In this document: positions 1-9,194 of the stretch, piece by piece
How positions within the stretch are numbered: position 1 is the stretch's first letter
Layout of the letters: each line of letters begins with the position of its first letter
Assembly (NCBI GenBank): GCA_029961685.1
Contig: JARWKL010000008.1
Span: forward strand, 21,423,981 to 21,487,980
Source: Aristolochia californica
Lineage: Eukaryota; Streptophyta; Magnoliopsida; Piperales; Aristolochiaceae
DNA length: 64,000 nt
Reading direction: 5' to 3'
Position numbers and translations under genes: made by a program
The notes under the pieces: generated by a model
The model's database searches: none
Told to the model about the DNA's origin: nothing
The model's input: only the letters and a program-made list of their open reading frames with translations

Positions 1-9
1 AAGAATTGC

Positions 10-336
10 TTAGATAGCATATTCTTGAAGTTCAAGTTGTTCAATCCTAATTTGGTGTTTCAGGTCTTTGATAACTTGTTTTAATCCTACTGGACCGAGT
101 CCTAAGAATCGTCCATCTCGGATTATCTTTCGTCCTTCGTTGTTATATTCTATAACTAAAGGATTTTCTTCTAACTCTTTGAGTTTGGCTTGAACTCTTA
201 AGAGTCGATCTTTTAATTGTCTAATCCAGACCTTCTGGAATTCGATTTGATTATCATACCTTCAGGGCATAATTTTTTCTCGCAATCGAGAATAGTTTAT
301 AAGTCTTATCTCTGGATTAGACCTATTTTGTTCCAT
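10..336 (-). pseudogene. ORF1 remnant, unit A (first ORF after the primer site)
   Basis: The frame begins with ATG at 336 (MEQNRSNPEIRLINYSRLR), about 150 bases after the primer-binding site, and ends with TAA at 10-12, 109 codons in all, the same size as the unit B copy. It is rich in Lys, Glu, Gln and Leu, with a likely coiled-coil stretch (KAKLKELEE-like). A TGA at 262-264 interrupts it early; at 207, where unit B has a stop, this copy keeps Arg. The two copies therefore broke independently. The next ORF starts at ATG 20, overlapping this one, and leaves the window at the left edge. The function is unknown: the position suits one of the small caulimovirid accessory proteins, but no family motif was recognised. 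Confidence 0.6.
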
Positions 337-485
337 ATAAGAAGTTTTAAGTTTTTGTACATTTGTTCCTTACAAATGTTACATGGGATGTGGCCGGTAT
401 GGGTCGTAACTGTTTGGGAGAATGTATACCTAAATAGAAAGAATCAAAGTTAAGCTTTGACTTCTTTGACACATATAAAACCAAG

Positions 486-497
486 TCTCTGATACCA
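486..497 (-). other. Met-tRNA primer-binding site, unit A
   Basis: The minus strand reads TGGTATCAGAGA, matching 11 of 12 bases of the plant initiator Met-tRNA complement TGGTATCAGAGC used by caulimovirids to prime minus-strand DNA synthesis. About 13 bases beside it, present in unit B (ctactcgg region), are missing, which explains the final mismatch. Confidence 0.8.
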
Positions 498-1621
498 TTT
501 TACAGGGGGGTTACGGTGGGAAATAATACAACGAGTCTCTAGCAGACTCTGACAACGGAAATACTGATACCAAAAGCACTATTGCTATGATATCAACGAC
601 ACAAAATCTCTAATAGACTTGTACACACAGTGGAAGAGAACCAAGGGATGAGGGCAGCAGAACTAGAATCCTAGGAATTTCTACTTACACACTGGCTACG
701 GGCAGCGAAGAACATCGATGACTCACACAATACTATTCCTACAGTTACATTTTGATAGTCGTATCATTTCACTATCATATCACTCCTGCTTCCTACCACA
801 TGTCACTGCTCTGTACTCGTTCGTATCTATTTCATAGTTATCTAATAGGCCCAACATGACTTTTGCTGCTACTTAGAACTTCTTCGGGGTTTGACCCTAT
901 TCTTGCCGGCTTACCACCACGTGGGCAATTTCGTCAGTGCGGTCCTCACGGTATCCAGAGGGCCCTAAGCCGCTTCTATTAACCATTGTGGCTCAATGGT
1001 TGCTTCTGCAGGGTAGAGCACAACTCTTTTTCATTTTCAACCTCGGTGCATAGCCGAATAATTCCAAGTCTCTAGCTTTTGTCCTATTTGGCACTATTTT
1101 GATACTATTTCTTTTTCACGAGTGAACAATAAATATGAATAGTAACCATGAATAGTAAAAATGAACAGTACTTTTGAATAGTAACTTTGGAACAGTAAAA
1201 ACAAACACTGTGGAGATCATATATAGATGCGGAACATGAACAGTGATAACAACAACTGTGGAGATCATATTTATATATGTGGAACATGAAAAGTAATAAC
1301 AACTACTGTACGAATCACAATATTACAAACATGCGGAAAATATAAAAACATTGTTCAAGATAAGATAAAAATAACTAAATACATACCCTTAAAAAGGTAA
1401 AAGAAAAAACTACTTAGCTACATAACTCCCGAAGTTACCGACCGTGGCACCGGTCGGTTCCCTCTTTTCTACTCAGCCATTGTAGCCGTTTAAGCACATA
1501 CCGTGCTTGAGGAACTTGCCGGAGAAAGATCGTCAGAAATCGCCTTCTTCTTCGAATGCGAATGCTTCTTCAAGTTTCGTGTCTCTCCAATTTCGAATGT
1601 CTCAACCTCTAGAGGAGTGTC
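498..1621 (-). other. Pregenomic leader region, unit A
   Basis: Non-coding viral DNA between the putative TATA box (1622-1630) and the primer-binding site. It recurs at 6,490-7,404, 13,870-14,810 and 15,329-16,464. On the minus strand it holds short overlapping reading frames that are not conserved in full between copies, as in the sORF-rich leaders of the family. It includes a short-repeat array at about 1,120-1,310. No AATAAA was noticed on the minus strand. Secondary structure was not computed. Confidence 0.7.
1120..1310 (-). repeat. Leader array of TGAAYAGTA motifs plus 48-bp duplication
   Basis: On the plus strand, TGAATAGTA, TGAACAGTA and GGAACAGTA recur at about 13-16 bp spacing (1,136-1,200). 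Next comes a 48-bp imperfect tandem duplication whose copies begin with CTGTGGAGATCATAT at 1,208 and 1,256; a third partial copy starts near 1,303. The minus strand of the second copy reads TATATAAATATGATC, which resembles a TATA box and is an alternative to the box at 1,622. The array is retained in all leader copies with different lengths. Confidence 0.75.
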
Positions 1622-1630
1622 AAATTTATA
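1622..1630 (-). promoter_or_regulatory. Putative TATA box, unit A
   Basis: The minus strand reads CAACTATAAATTTGACAC. It lies downstream of the last viral ORF and about 160 bp downstream of a bZIP-type element (1,786-1,806), the layout of a caulimovirid pregenomic promoter. The same box is at 7,405 and 16,465. The start site was not determined. Confidence 0.55.
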
Positions 1631-1785
1631 GTTGAAGATCATCTATGTCTTCCGCTTTTATCCTTGATTGAAAGGTGTGTGTTTAAAGACAAAGGATAAC
1701 TTTTGTCTTTTTGGCGTGTCATATTTGCCCTTGCATTATAACCTTTTGGCAACGAAAGCATGGGTAGATATGTCTTTTCTGCTTG

Positions 1786-1806
1786 TGACATCATGATGAT
1801 GACGTG
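1786..1806 (-). promoter_or_regulatory. bZIP/as-1-like palindromic element, unit A
   Basis: TGACATCATGATGATGACGT combines a CATCATGATGATG palindrome with a TGACGTGC (ACGT-core) site. TGACG motifs are bound by TGA-class bZIP factors in the CaMV 35S as-1 element. Here the element sits upstream of the putative TATA box, so a promoter role is plausible but inferred. Confidence 0.5.
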
Positions 1807-1963
1807 CAGGAATCTTTTTTAGCCATCATTGTTGACTTGGTGTAGCCATCATTGAAGACATTTGTAGCCGCCTTTGCGGACGTTTTAGCCACCTTTGGTG
1901 ACTTTGATTTCGTCGTGGGCCTTAATGGCTGCTCACTAGTCTGCTGACGTGGCTGCTGACTAC

Positions 1964-3431
1964 TCATTCAGACAGCTGCCTTTCTGTGCACAATTTACAG
2001 GTGTGCTCCTTCGAAAAAGTCTTCTGGGCCATCTGGTAGAAGCTTTCCTTTGTTGTTTTGCTGAAGGGGATATTTCCTCCGAGGAGTTTCTTCAACGTAG
2101 CTTCAAGACTAGTTTGGAAGGAAGTCGAAGTCTCTTTATAGCTTTTCGAGACGGTCGTCAGTGGGATGGAGGTCTTGTAGACAAAGCTTTTCTTTTTCTG
2201 AAGCAACTATTGTATGAGTTGTATCAGGTTCTTGAGCCCACGGATCGCCAGGTTGGCTAGACTATTTCTGGGCAAGGCTTGGCTTTTGGAACATGTCTGG
2301 GATCATATTCCATATTTGCGTCACCTTCTTTGATGCCTTCAAGTGTCGCGACCAAAATGCTCAGAAACATCTTTGTGTTAGTAACAATTTCATCAATACA
2401 GGAAACGAAATGAATTCCTTTACACTTTGTTATGGAGATGAAACTTTTGCAAGCCTCCATAATTTCCTTTGGCATTTTCTCCAACACTGATAAGTCGGTG
2501 GAGTGGAGTACCATCTGTTTTATGAATCCATATGCATAAAGTATGGATGCATATTTTGAGTCTATTTCATGACTCAGCTTCTCTTGATTCCAAATGTTAC
2601 TGGGCTTAGTGGTTAAGAAGGGAGTGTTCATCCCTTATCCAATTTGTTCATTCCATCTCTGGAATTGGACAGTATGATCGGATTCAATCTTTGAACGAAC
2701 GTTGTCCACCTTTTGAGGGCGTAGCGAGGGTTCCTCAGACATAATGTCCAAAAGTTTTAAAGGTTTAAATTTCTTTAAAAACTCAAACTCATTAAAACTG
2801 GTTTTATCTGGTTTATTTAGGCTTTTCAACCTTGTAAACTCAGACGGGGTAACCAATTTTGTCTTGAATGATTTCTCATTACTAGACAAGTCCGTTTCCA
2901 TCAGGGAAGGATCCGTTAAGACTTCCTTTTCAGCTCGAGACAAACAGGTAGAAGTCCCTGATTCCGATTTCAATGAAATCGTTAGGGTTTCCTTTCCAGC
3001 TCTTGACTGGCAGGTAGAAATCCCTGATTCCCCTATCTTCAGATAAGATTGGGTTGTGATTTCCTTCTCATGAATGGCATGACCAGTAGAAATCCAGGGT
3101 CGACCTGTGTTGATCAAAACACTAAAGTCATCCGTCTGCTTATTAGCTGACATTGTGGCTTCCTTTTCTCGCGATGGAGATCCGGTAGAAGTCCCAGAGG
3201 AGCTTGGCATTTTATGCCGTTGAGTGAGTTCTTTTAACTCTTTGTTAATTCTTTAACCTTGAGTTGTAAGACTTCTCCACTTAACCCGTAACGGGCACAA
3301 TTCTCATGTACGTCTCCTCGTTCTGAGAGAACTAAAAGACTATCGAATAGTGACTGTAGGGTTGAGAGCAATACCGTGAGTGTGGCAATTGCTGCTGCTA
3401 GGTCCACCAGGGTGCTGCTGAGGGGATCCAT
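1964..3431 (-). pseudogene. Last viral ORF (transactivator position), unit A
   Basis: The start is ATG at 3431 (MDPLSSTLVDLAAAIATLTV), one base after the TAA that ends the polymerase remnant (TAA-A-ATG). The frame covers about 490 codons to the C-terminal CKLCTERQLSE near 1964. Visible parts are: an N-terminal Leu-rich likely coiled coil (residues 1-70); a low-complexity middle with several SGTST..SR..KE..T repeats (about 75-180); a hydrophilic FNEFEFLKKFKPLKL stretch; and a more structured C-terminal half with YAYGFIKQMVLHS. The frame is broken near 3234, 2635 and 2257. In caulimo- and soymoviruses the ORF after the polymerase is the translational transactivator/inclusion-body protein. Position supports that call, but no diagnostic motif was confirmed, and the viroplasmin-type motif lies in ORF2 instead. 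Confidence 0.6.
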
Positions 3432-3613
3432 TTTACCTGTTTGTAACACAAGAAAGAAAATTCTTCGAGTGGTAAGAGTATCAGGTTAATTATAAAGTTC
3501 TCTATAAATGCATGATGCAGTAGGAGAGAAAGTTTTTTATGACAATAGTGGGACATAATCACCGCGCTGGCTGTCATGTGTATTTCGCGTAAGCATAACC
3601 AAATATAAGAAAT
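3432..3613 (-). pseudogene. Remnant of RNase H 3' end across a polymerase deletion, unit A
   Basis: This short diverged stretch aligns loosely with the end of the unit B polymerase (9,195-9,330): both share a GCGCGGT segment, the TACTCTTACCACTCG-like tail and the terminal TAA. Protease and nearly all of RT-RNase H, about 1.8 kb in unit B, are absent. The capsid frame runs straight into it. Unit C shows the same structure at 18,272-18,448. Confidence 0.65.
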
Positions 3614-5370
3614 CTATGAGGCAAAGGTTGTGCCTGAAGAGTCCGACATGTTCTCTGAGTTTTCCGAGGAGGAGGATTCAGGTTCAAGTTGAAGTTCATA
3701 TACTGCATCTGCTGACTGGATGTCATCGTAATGAATGATTTCCAATCCATTTTCTTTGGCTAGTAACATGTAAGTACTGTACCACCATTGTTGTTTATCA
3801 TTTGGACAATCTGTTGCAAAATGTCCTTCTTTCTGGCATATCCAGCATTTGCATTTCCTTGGGGTTTTCCCCTTTGGGCAGTATGCATTTGACCCTTTAC
3901 TGGAGGTGGTAGGGCCAGAATTTGTTCTTTCTTTAAAGTATTTCTTTTGAGGAGTATACCTGGTTGTAGAACTTTTTTTATCCTAAATTTTTTCTATTGA
4001 AATCTCTTAGGATATTTTCGTTGCTTATGGGAGGTGGTTTTACAACCATAAGCTCCTACATTTTTGTTCTAGTTTGAACAACATAATGTTTGTTTATTTG
4101 CCTTACTACTTTTCTTTTGTAGTTTTTGGGCTTCACAAAGATTTGCCAACATGTCTTGTACAAATTGATGTCTTCTTCCTAAAGTATCAATGTTTATTAA
4201 ATTATCCATGGTTAAAGTACCATGTTCTGGATTGTTTTGCCAATATTTTGTAACGTAGTCTTTTTCAGCTACATGTGTAAATCGTTCTGGTAATTTTGCA
4301 TAAATGATAGACAGATAAGGTTTCTGGTCTTCTTTTTGTAGTTTAAAGAAGTAACTTGCAAACTCGCAGTAATACTTCTCATAAAAACAAATGTTACAGA
4401 TTTGCAACTTGTTTAATTTATGAAGAGTTTCTAAACGTTTTCTTTGTTTAGTACTCTCATTGTAGGCTTCTAGGGTTGGATGTATGCCTAGAAATTCCTT
4501 TGATATCTTAGCCACTAATCCTTTCAAGATATTGGCTATCGATATTGAGGTATTAGCTCGTTTTTTATCTTCGGGAAGGTTATCCCACCAATGAGCTACA
4601 TTACCCTGTAAAGTATGGGTAAAGAAATTAAATGTTGATTCTTGGTTGCAAGATTCATGGATATTTGCAGGATTGCTCATGCTTCTTTCCCAATCTTTAA
4701 GGACTTTTTCTCCATCCTTGGGGCAATCCAAGTTGAGGTAAAATCCAAAAGGGTTTATGCTATCTATGGTTTGGTGTCCCTTAGTAGCATTTGAAGGATC
4801 GACATTTGTGTATTTTGTTGCATACCTTTGTCCTCCCAGGGATATTCTGGGGTGGGAGAAACTTTCTTGTTCTTGCGGGTGAACCGCAGTACAGTTTTGG
4901 AAGTTATCTTGAAAGCTATCTTCCATGTGGGTGTCTCGTACCCGTGAAGTTTCTGCTTCAAAATGGTCGCTACCACAAAGCATTTGAAATCTTTTTCCAA
5001 GATCATCTGCCTTTTTTTCTTTAGCAGAGTAGTCTATTTTCTTGGTATTTTCTTCTGCAACTTCATCAGATTCCCAGGTTTCTGGTTCACTGTCGTGTTG
5101 CTCTTGTTGTTTACTAGAGGAAGGTTTTTCCTCTTGAACATAATAAATCGGTTGGCGACCGAAGGTATTATATTCTGCGTAAACTTCATCATCAGTGGAG
5201 GATGATGCTTTTGAAGCGATCCTAAAAGCAGGTGGTGCTGGATCCTTTTTTCTTCTAGGTGCTATGCAAGGTGTTGCAAGATAAACTAGGTTTTTAAGCC
5301 ATCCGGTGATGTTAGGAAGGCCTAATGGTAATGGATTTTCCATATCCATTAAATTGAAAAACTCTGTCAT
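3614..5370 (-). pseudogene. Capsid protein (coat/nucleocapsid) pseudogene, unit A
   Basis: The best start is ATG at 5370 (MTEFFNLMDMENPLPLG), overlapping the TGA of ORF3 as ATGA; an upstream in-frame Met at 5394 lies inside ORF3. Order: acidic N-terminal region with IAPRRKKDPAPPAFRIASKA and a Ser/Glu-rich stretch; a core with ITGWLKNLV, QGNVAHWWDNLPEDKKR and ICFYEKYYCEFASYF typical in character of caulimovirid capsids; then a basic KQRKYPKR region; a CCHC knuckle at 3,806-3,847 with all four ligands (CWICQKEGHFATDC); and an acidic Ser-rich tail (ESSSSENSENMSDSSG) ending with TAG at 3614-3616. Breaks are a TAG at 4,069-4,071 just after CCSN and later frameshifts. This copy has a longer core than unit B because B lost bases near 11,985. 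Role: virion shell and RNA packaging. Confidence 0.85.
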
Positions 5371-5799
5371 AGAGCTAATTCTTGAAGCTTCCATTGAACC
5401 TTTTTGATCAGATACCGTAGTAGAATTTCTCTATGGGTTAATCTCCACCATTCATTCATATATGCATGATAAGCTATATCGGTTTCATTTACTGGTGTGA
5501 GAGTTTCTCTGGCTTGCCAATTTTAGACTTGCATTGACCGTACCAGTCAAAGTTGATCTAGTAGTCTTGCTCTACAGATCATTTTACAAAGCTAAAAGGT
5601 TTAGCTTTCTTTTAATTTTCTTGATCTTGCATCTAAGGTTGTAGATGCGATCAGAATATCTTTCCCAAAAATAGTAATACCATACCATTGCTGGGATTGT
5701 ATTATCTTCTGGCTAAAGAGTATTTCTTTGGAGTAAAGCGAGGTCAAGGCTTTCTCTTTTTAATTTTAAACGATCTAAAAGTTTCTTTTTATAGATCAT
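5367..5799 (-). pseudogene. ORF3 remnant upstream of capsid, unit A
   Basis: It begins with ATG at 5799, whose bases overlap the TGA (5796-5798) of the preceding frame, and ends at TGA 5367-5369 overlapping the capsid ATG, so it is coupled at both ends. The predicted peptide is Lys/Arg/Leu-rich (MIYKKKLLDRLKLKRE at the start, THREILLRYLIKKVQWKLQE near the end) and probably helical. A TAG at 5713-5715 and at least one indel break it; the total length is not a multiple of three. By position it matches the small ORF between movement protein and capsid genes (aphid-factor or virion-associated protein in caulimoviruses), but no family signature was seen. Confidence 0.55.
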
Positions 5800-6489
5800 T
5801 CTGGTGTCCAAGGTGTAAAAGGTGTTTTATACCATGATGGACCTGGAGAACCTAGACGTTCTTTTGAACCTAGATGTTCTTTTAATGCTAAGACTTCTGT
5901 TAAAAGTTCTTGCATTTTATCTTTGTTTCGATTATCTAAACTTTGTTTAAGTTTTGTTAACTCTTTGAAGAAAACAGGACTATTTCCATGGTCAATCTTT
6001 TCTAGAATATTTTCTAGGATGTTTTGAGACTTTATTATTTCTCTATGTTTATGGTCATTATAGAGGAAATCTATTTTTTGTTGGAGATTTTTAACAGTTT
6101 GTTCTAACCTATTAAGGGTCTTACCAAAAGACTAAGGTTTGATTGGAATTGATGACGATGTCACTATTTCCTATAGGTGGACCTAAGGCTTTGTATGGGT
6201 TATGTGCCATCATCTATGTGAAGAGGAACATAAGCATTGGGCCTTGGATTTCCTATTCCTTCGAAATGGGAACTGTTTGAGGTTCTATCTGTTGAGGTAG
6301 AGGGTCTGTCCTGTTCGATGGAAAAGCTGGATCTAGTGTTTGTGATCACTAGTTTTCCTTCTATCTCCTTTATGGTTTTTCGAGAGAGTGGAAGGTGTCT
6401 GGGTGCCAAAGGTTGAACTACCCATTCAGTTGGCCAAGTTAACTCTCTAGGGTCGAGTTCTTCTATGGTCAAGAAATAGGAATAGGAAA
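5796..6489 (-). pseudogene. Movement-protein-like C-terminal fragment, unit A
   Basis: Three successive frames cover this stretch. The first (to 6200) reads LTIEELDPRELTWPTEWVVQ and then a Ser/Thr/Pro-rich tail. The middle one has NPYKALGPPIGNSDIVINSN. The last reads NLQQKIDFLYNDHKHREIIK and a coiled-coil-like Lys/Glu region, ending in PGPSWYKTPFTPWTPE before TGA 5796-5798. Frameshifts lie near 6,200 and 6,115. The piece sits upstream of ORF3 and capsid, where the movement protein lies in this family, and its helical C-terminal tail fits, but the 30K-family core is absent, so the call is tentative. At 6,487-6,490 it is fused directly to leader sequence of unit B. Confidence 0.42.
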
Positions 6490-7404
6490 ACATCGATGAC
6501 TCACACAATACTATTCTTATAGTCACACTTCGACAGTCCTATCATTTCACTATCATATCACTCTCCTGCTTCCTACCACATGTCACTGCTTTGTACTCAT
6601 TTGTGTCTATTTCATAGCAATCTAATAGGCCCAACATGACTTCTGCTGCTACTTAGAACTTCTTCGGGGTTTGACCCTATTCCTCCCAGTTTACCACCAT
6701 GTGGGTAATTCCATCGTTGCAGTCCTCACAGTCTCCAGAGGGCCCCAAGCCATTCCTATTAACCATTGCGGATCCATGGCTGCTTCAGCAGGACAGAGCA
6801 CAACTCCATTTCATTTTCTACCTCGGAGCGTAGCTGAATAATTCCAAGTCTCTAGCTTCTGTCCTATTTGGCACTATTTCGATACTATTTCTTTTTTACG
6901 AGTGAACAAAAAACATGAATAGTAATCAAGAATAGTAAAAGTGAATAGTACTTTTGAATAGTAACTTTGGAACAGTAAAAACAAACATTGTGGAGATCAT
7001 ACATATAGATGCGGAACATGAACAGTAATAACAACAACTGTGGAGATCATATTTATATATGCGGAACATGAATAGTAATAACAACTACTGTACAAATCAC
7101 AACATAACAAACATGAGGAAAATATAAAAACATTGTTCAAAACAAGAAAAACATAACTAAATACATACCCTTAAAAAGGGAAAAGAAAAAACTACTTAGC
7201 TACATAACTCCCGAAGTTACCGACCGTGGCACCGACCGGTTCCCTCTTTTCTACTCAGCCATTACGGCTGTTTAAGCACATACCGGGCTTGAGGAACTTG
7301 CCGGAGAAAGATCGCCGGAAATCGCCTTCTTCTTCGAATGCTAATGCTTCTTCAAGTTTCGAGTCTCTCCAATTTTCGAATGTTTCAACCTCTGGAGGAG
7401 CGTC
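6490..7404 (-). other. Leader region, promoter-proximal copy of unit B
   Basis: Viral leader repeat matching 14,072-14,810 at an offset of about 7,575-7,584 bp. It contains the TGAAYAGTA array and the 48-bp duplication (about 6,900-7,095). It ends abruptly at 6,487-6,490, so the primer-binding site and ORF1 of this downstream copy are missing. A plus-strand open frame at 7,226-7,414 is judged to be chance. Confidence 0.7.
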
Positions 7405-7413
7405 AAATTTATA
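7405..7413 (-). promoter_or_regulatory. Putative TATA box, unit B
   Basis: The minus strand reads CAGCTATAAATTTGACGC, the counterpart of the boxes at 1,622 and 16,465, preserved in the same spacing to the last ORF and the bZIP-like element. Confidence 0.55.
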
Positions 7414-7568
7414 GCTGAAGATCTTTCATGTCTTCCGCTTTTACCCTTGATTGAAAGGTGTGTATTTAAAGACAAAGGGTAACTTTTGTCTTTTTGGTGT
7501 GTCATTTTTGCCCTTGCATTATTACCTTTCGGCACCGAAAGCAGGGGTAGAAATGTCTTTTCTGCTTG

Positions 7569-7590
7569 TGACATCATGATGATGACATGC
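7569..7590 (-). promoter_or_regulatory. bZIP-like element with mutated ACGT core, unit B
   Basis: TGACATCATGATGATGACAT: the palindrome is kept, but TGACGT has become TGACAT. Units A and C keep ACGT. The change is a C-to-T type transition at a CpG, as expected from methylated-cytosine decay. Confidence 0.5.
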
Positions 7591-7724
7591 AGGAATCTTT
7601 TTTAGCCATCATTGTTGACTTGGTATAGCCTTCATTGATGACATTTGTAGCCGCCTTTGCTGACTTTGATTTCGTCGTGGGCCTTAACGGCTGCTGACTA
7701 GTCTACTGACATGGCTGTTGACTG

Positions 7725-9193
7725 CTATTTGGACAGCTGCCTTTCTGTACACAATTCACAGGTGTGCTCCTTTGGAAAAGTCTTCTAGGCCATCTGGCAG
7801 AAGCTTTCCTTTGTTGTTTTGCTGAAGGGGATATTTCCTCCGAGGAGTTTCTACAGCATAGCTTCAAGACTGGTCTGGACAGACACCAGAGTCTCTTTAT
7901 AGCTTTTTGAGACGATCGTCAATGGGACGGAGGTCTTGTAGACAAAGCTTCTCTTTTTCTAAATCAGCTGTTGTATGAGCTCTATCAGGTTCTTGAGCCC
8001 GCGGATACGCCTGGTTGGCCAGACTGCTTCTAGGCAAGGCTTGGCTTTTGGAACATGTCTGGGATCATATTCCATCTACGCGTCACCTTCTTTGATGCCT
8101 TCAAGTGTCACGACAGAAAGGCTTGGAAACATCTTTGTGTCAGTAACAATTTCAGCAGTACAGGAAACAAAATGAAGTCGAATTCCTTTACACTTTGTTA
8201 TGGAGATGAAACTTTTGCAAGCCTCCATAATTTCCTTTGGCATTTTCTCCAACACTGATAAGTCTGTGGAGTGGAGTACCATCTGTTTTATGAATCCATA
8301 TGCATAAAGCATGGATGCGTATTTTGAGTCTAGTTCATGACTCAGCTTCACTTGATTCCAACTGTTGCTGGGCTCAGTGGTGAAGAAGGGGGTGTTCATC
8401 CCTTGTCCAATTTGTTCATTCCATCTCTGGAATTGAACAGTATGATCGGATTTGATCTTTGAACGAACGTTGTCCACCTATTGAGGGCATAGCGAGGGTT
8501 CCTCAGACATAATGTCCGAAAGTTTTAAGGGTTTAAATTTCTTTAAAAACTCAAACTCATTAAAACTAGTTTTATCTAGTTTATTGAGGCTTTTAAACCT
8601 TGTAAACTCATACGGGTTAACCAATTTTGTCTTGAATGATTTCTCATTACTAAACAAGTCCGTTTCCATCAGAGATGGATCCGTTAAGACTTCCTTTCCA
8701 GCTCGAGACTGATAGGTAGAATTCCCTGATTCCGATTTCAAAGAAATCGTTAAGGTTTCCTTTCCAGCTCTAGACTGGCAGGCAGAAATCCCTGATTCCC
8801 CTATCTTCAGAGAAGATTGGGTCCTTCTCATGCCTAGCATGACCGGTAGAAAACCCGGGTTGAGCTGTGTTGATCAAAACACTAAAGTCATCCATCTGCT
8901 GATTAGCTGACGTTGTGGCTTCCTTTTCTCGCGATGGAGATCCGGTAGAAGTCCCGGAGGAGCTTGGCATTTTATGCCGTTGAGTGAGTTCTTTTAACTC
9001 TTCTGTTAATTCTTTAACCTTGATTTAGTAAGACTTCTCCACTTAACCCGTAATTGGCACAATTCTCATGAATGTCTCCTCGTTCTGAAAGAACTAAAAG
9101 AGTATCGAATAGTGACTGTAGGGTTGAGAGCAATACCGTTAGTGTGGCAATTGTTGCTGCTAGGTCCGTCAGGGTGCTGTTGAGGGGATCCAT
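7725..9193 (-). pseudogene. Last viral ORF (transactivator position), unit B
   Basis: ATG at 9193 follows the polymerase stop TAA (9195-9197) by one base. The protein matches units A and C: a coiled-coil N-terminus, Ser/Thr/Lys/Glu repeats, then KYASMLYAYGFIKQMVLHST and a C-terminal CELCTERQLSK, with the final TAG at 7725-7727. Breaks include a frameshift near 9,014, a stop near 8,478 (Gln to stop after EEPSLCP) and loss of frame below about 8,076. About 30 codons of the repeat region seen in unit A are shortened near 8,830 (IHEKEITTQ part missing). The family is not proven by motif. Confidence 0.6.
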
Positions 9194-9194
9194 T

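Noticed and set aside
1105..1302. Cys/Tyr-rich minus-strand frame in the leader, also at 14,458 and 15,869
   Set aside because: The three copies agree only over the repeat array and then diverge in frame; composition is that of translated TACTGTTCA repeats. Could be a leader sORF but not supportable as a gene.
7226..7414. Plus-strand open frame of 62 codons, also at 16,286-16,474
   Set aside because: It lies antisense in the viral leader, the unit A copy has a stop, and the two copies differ by many amino-acid changes. Similarity follows from the duplicated DNA.
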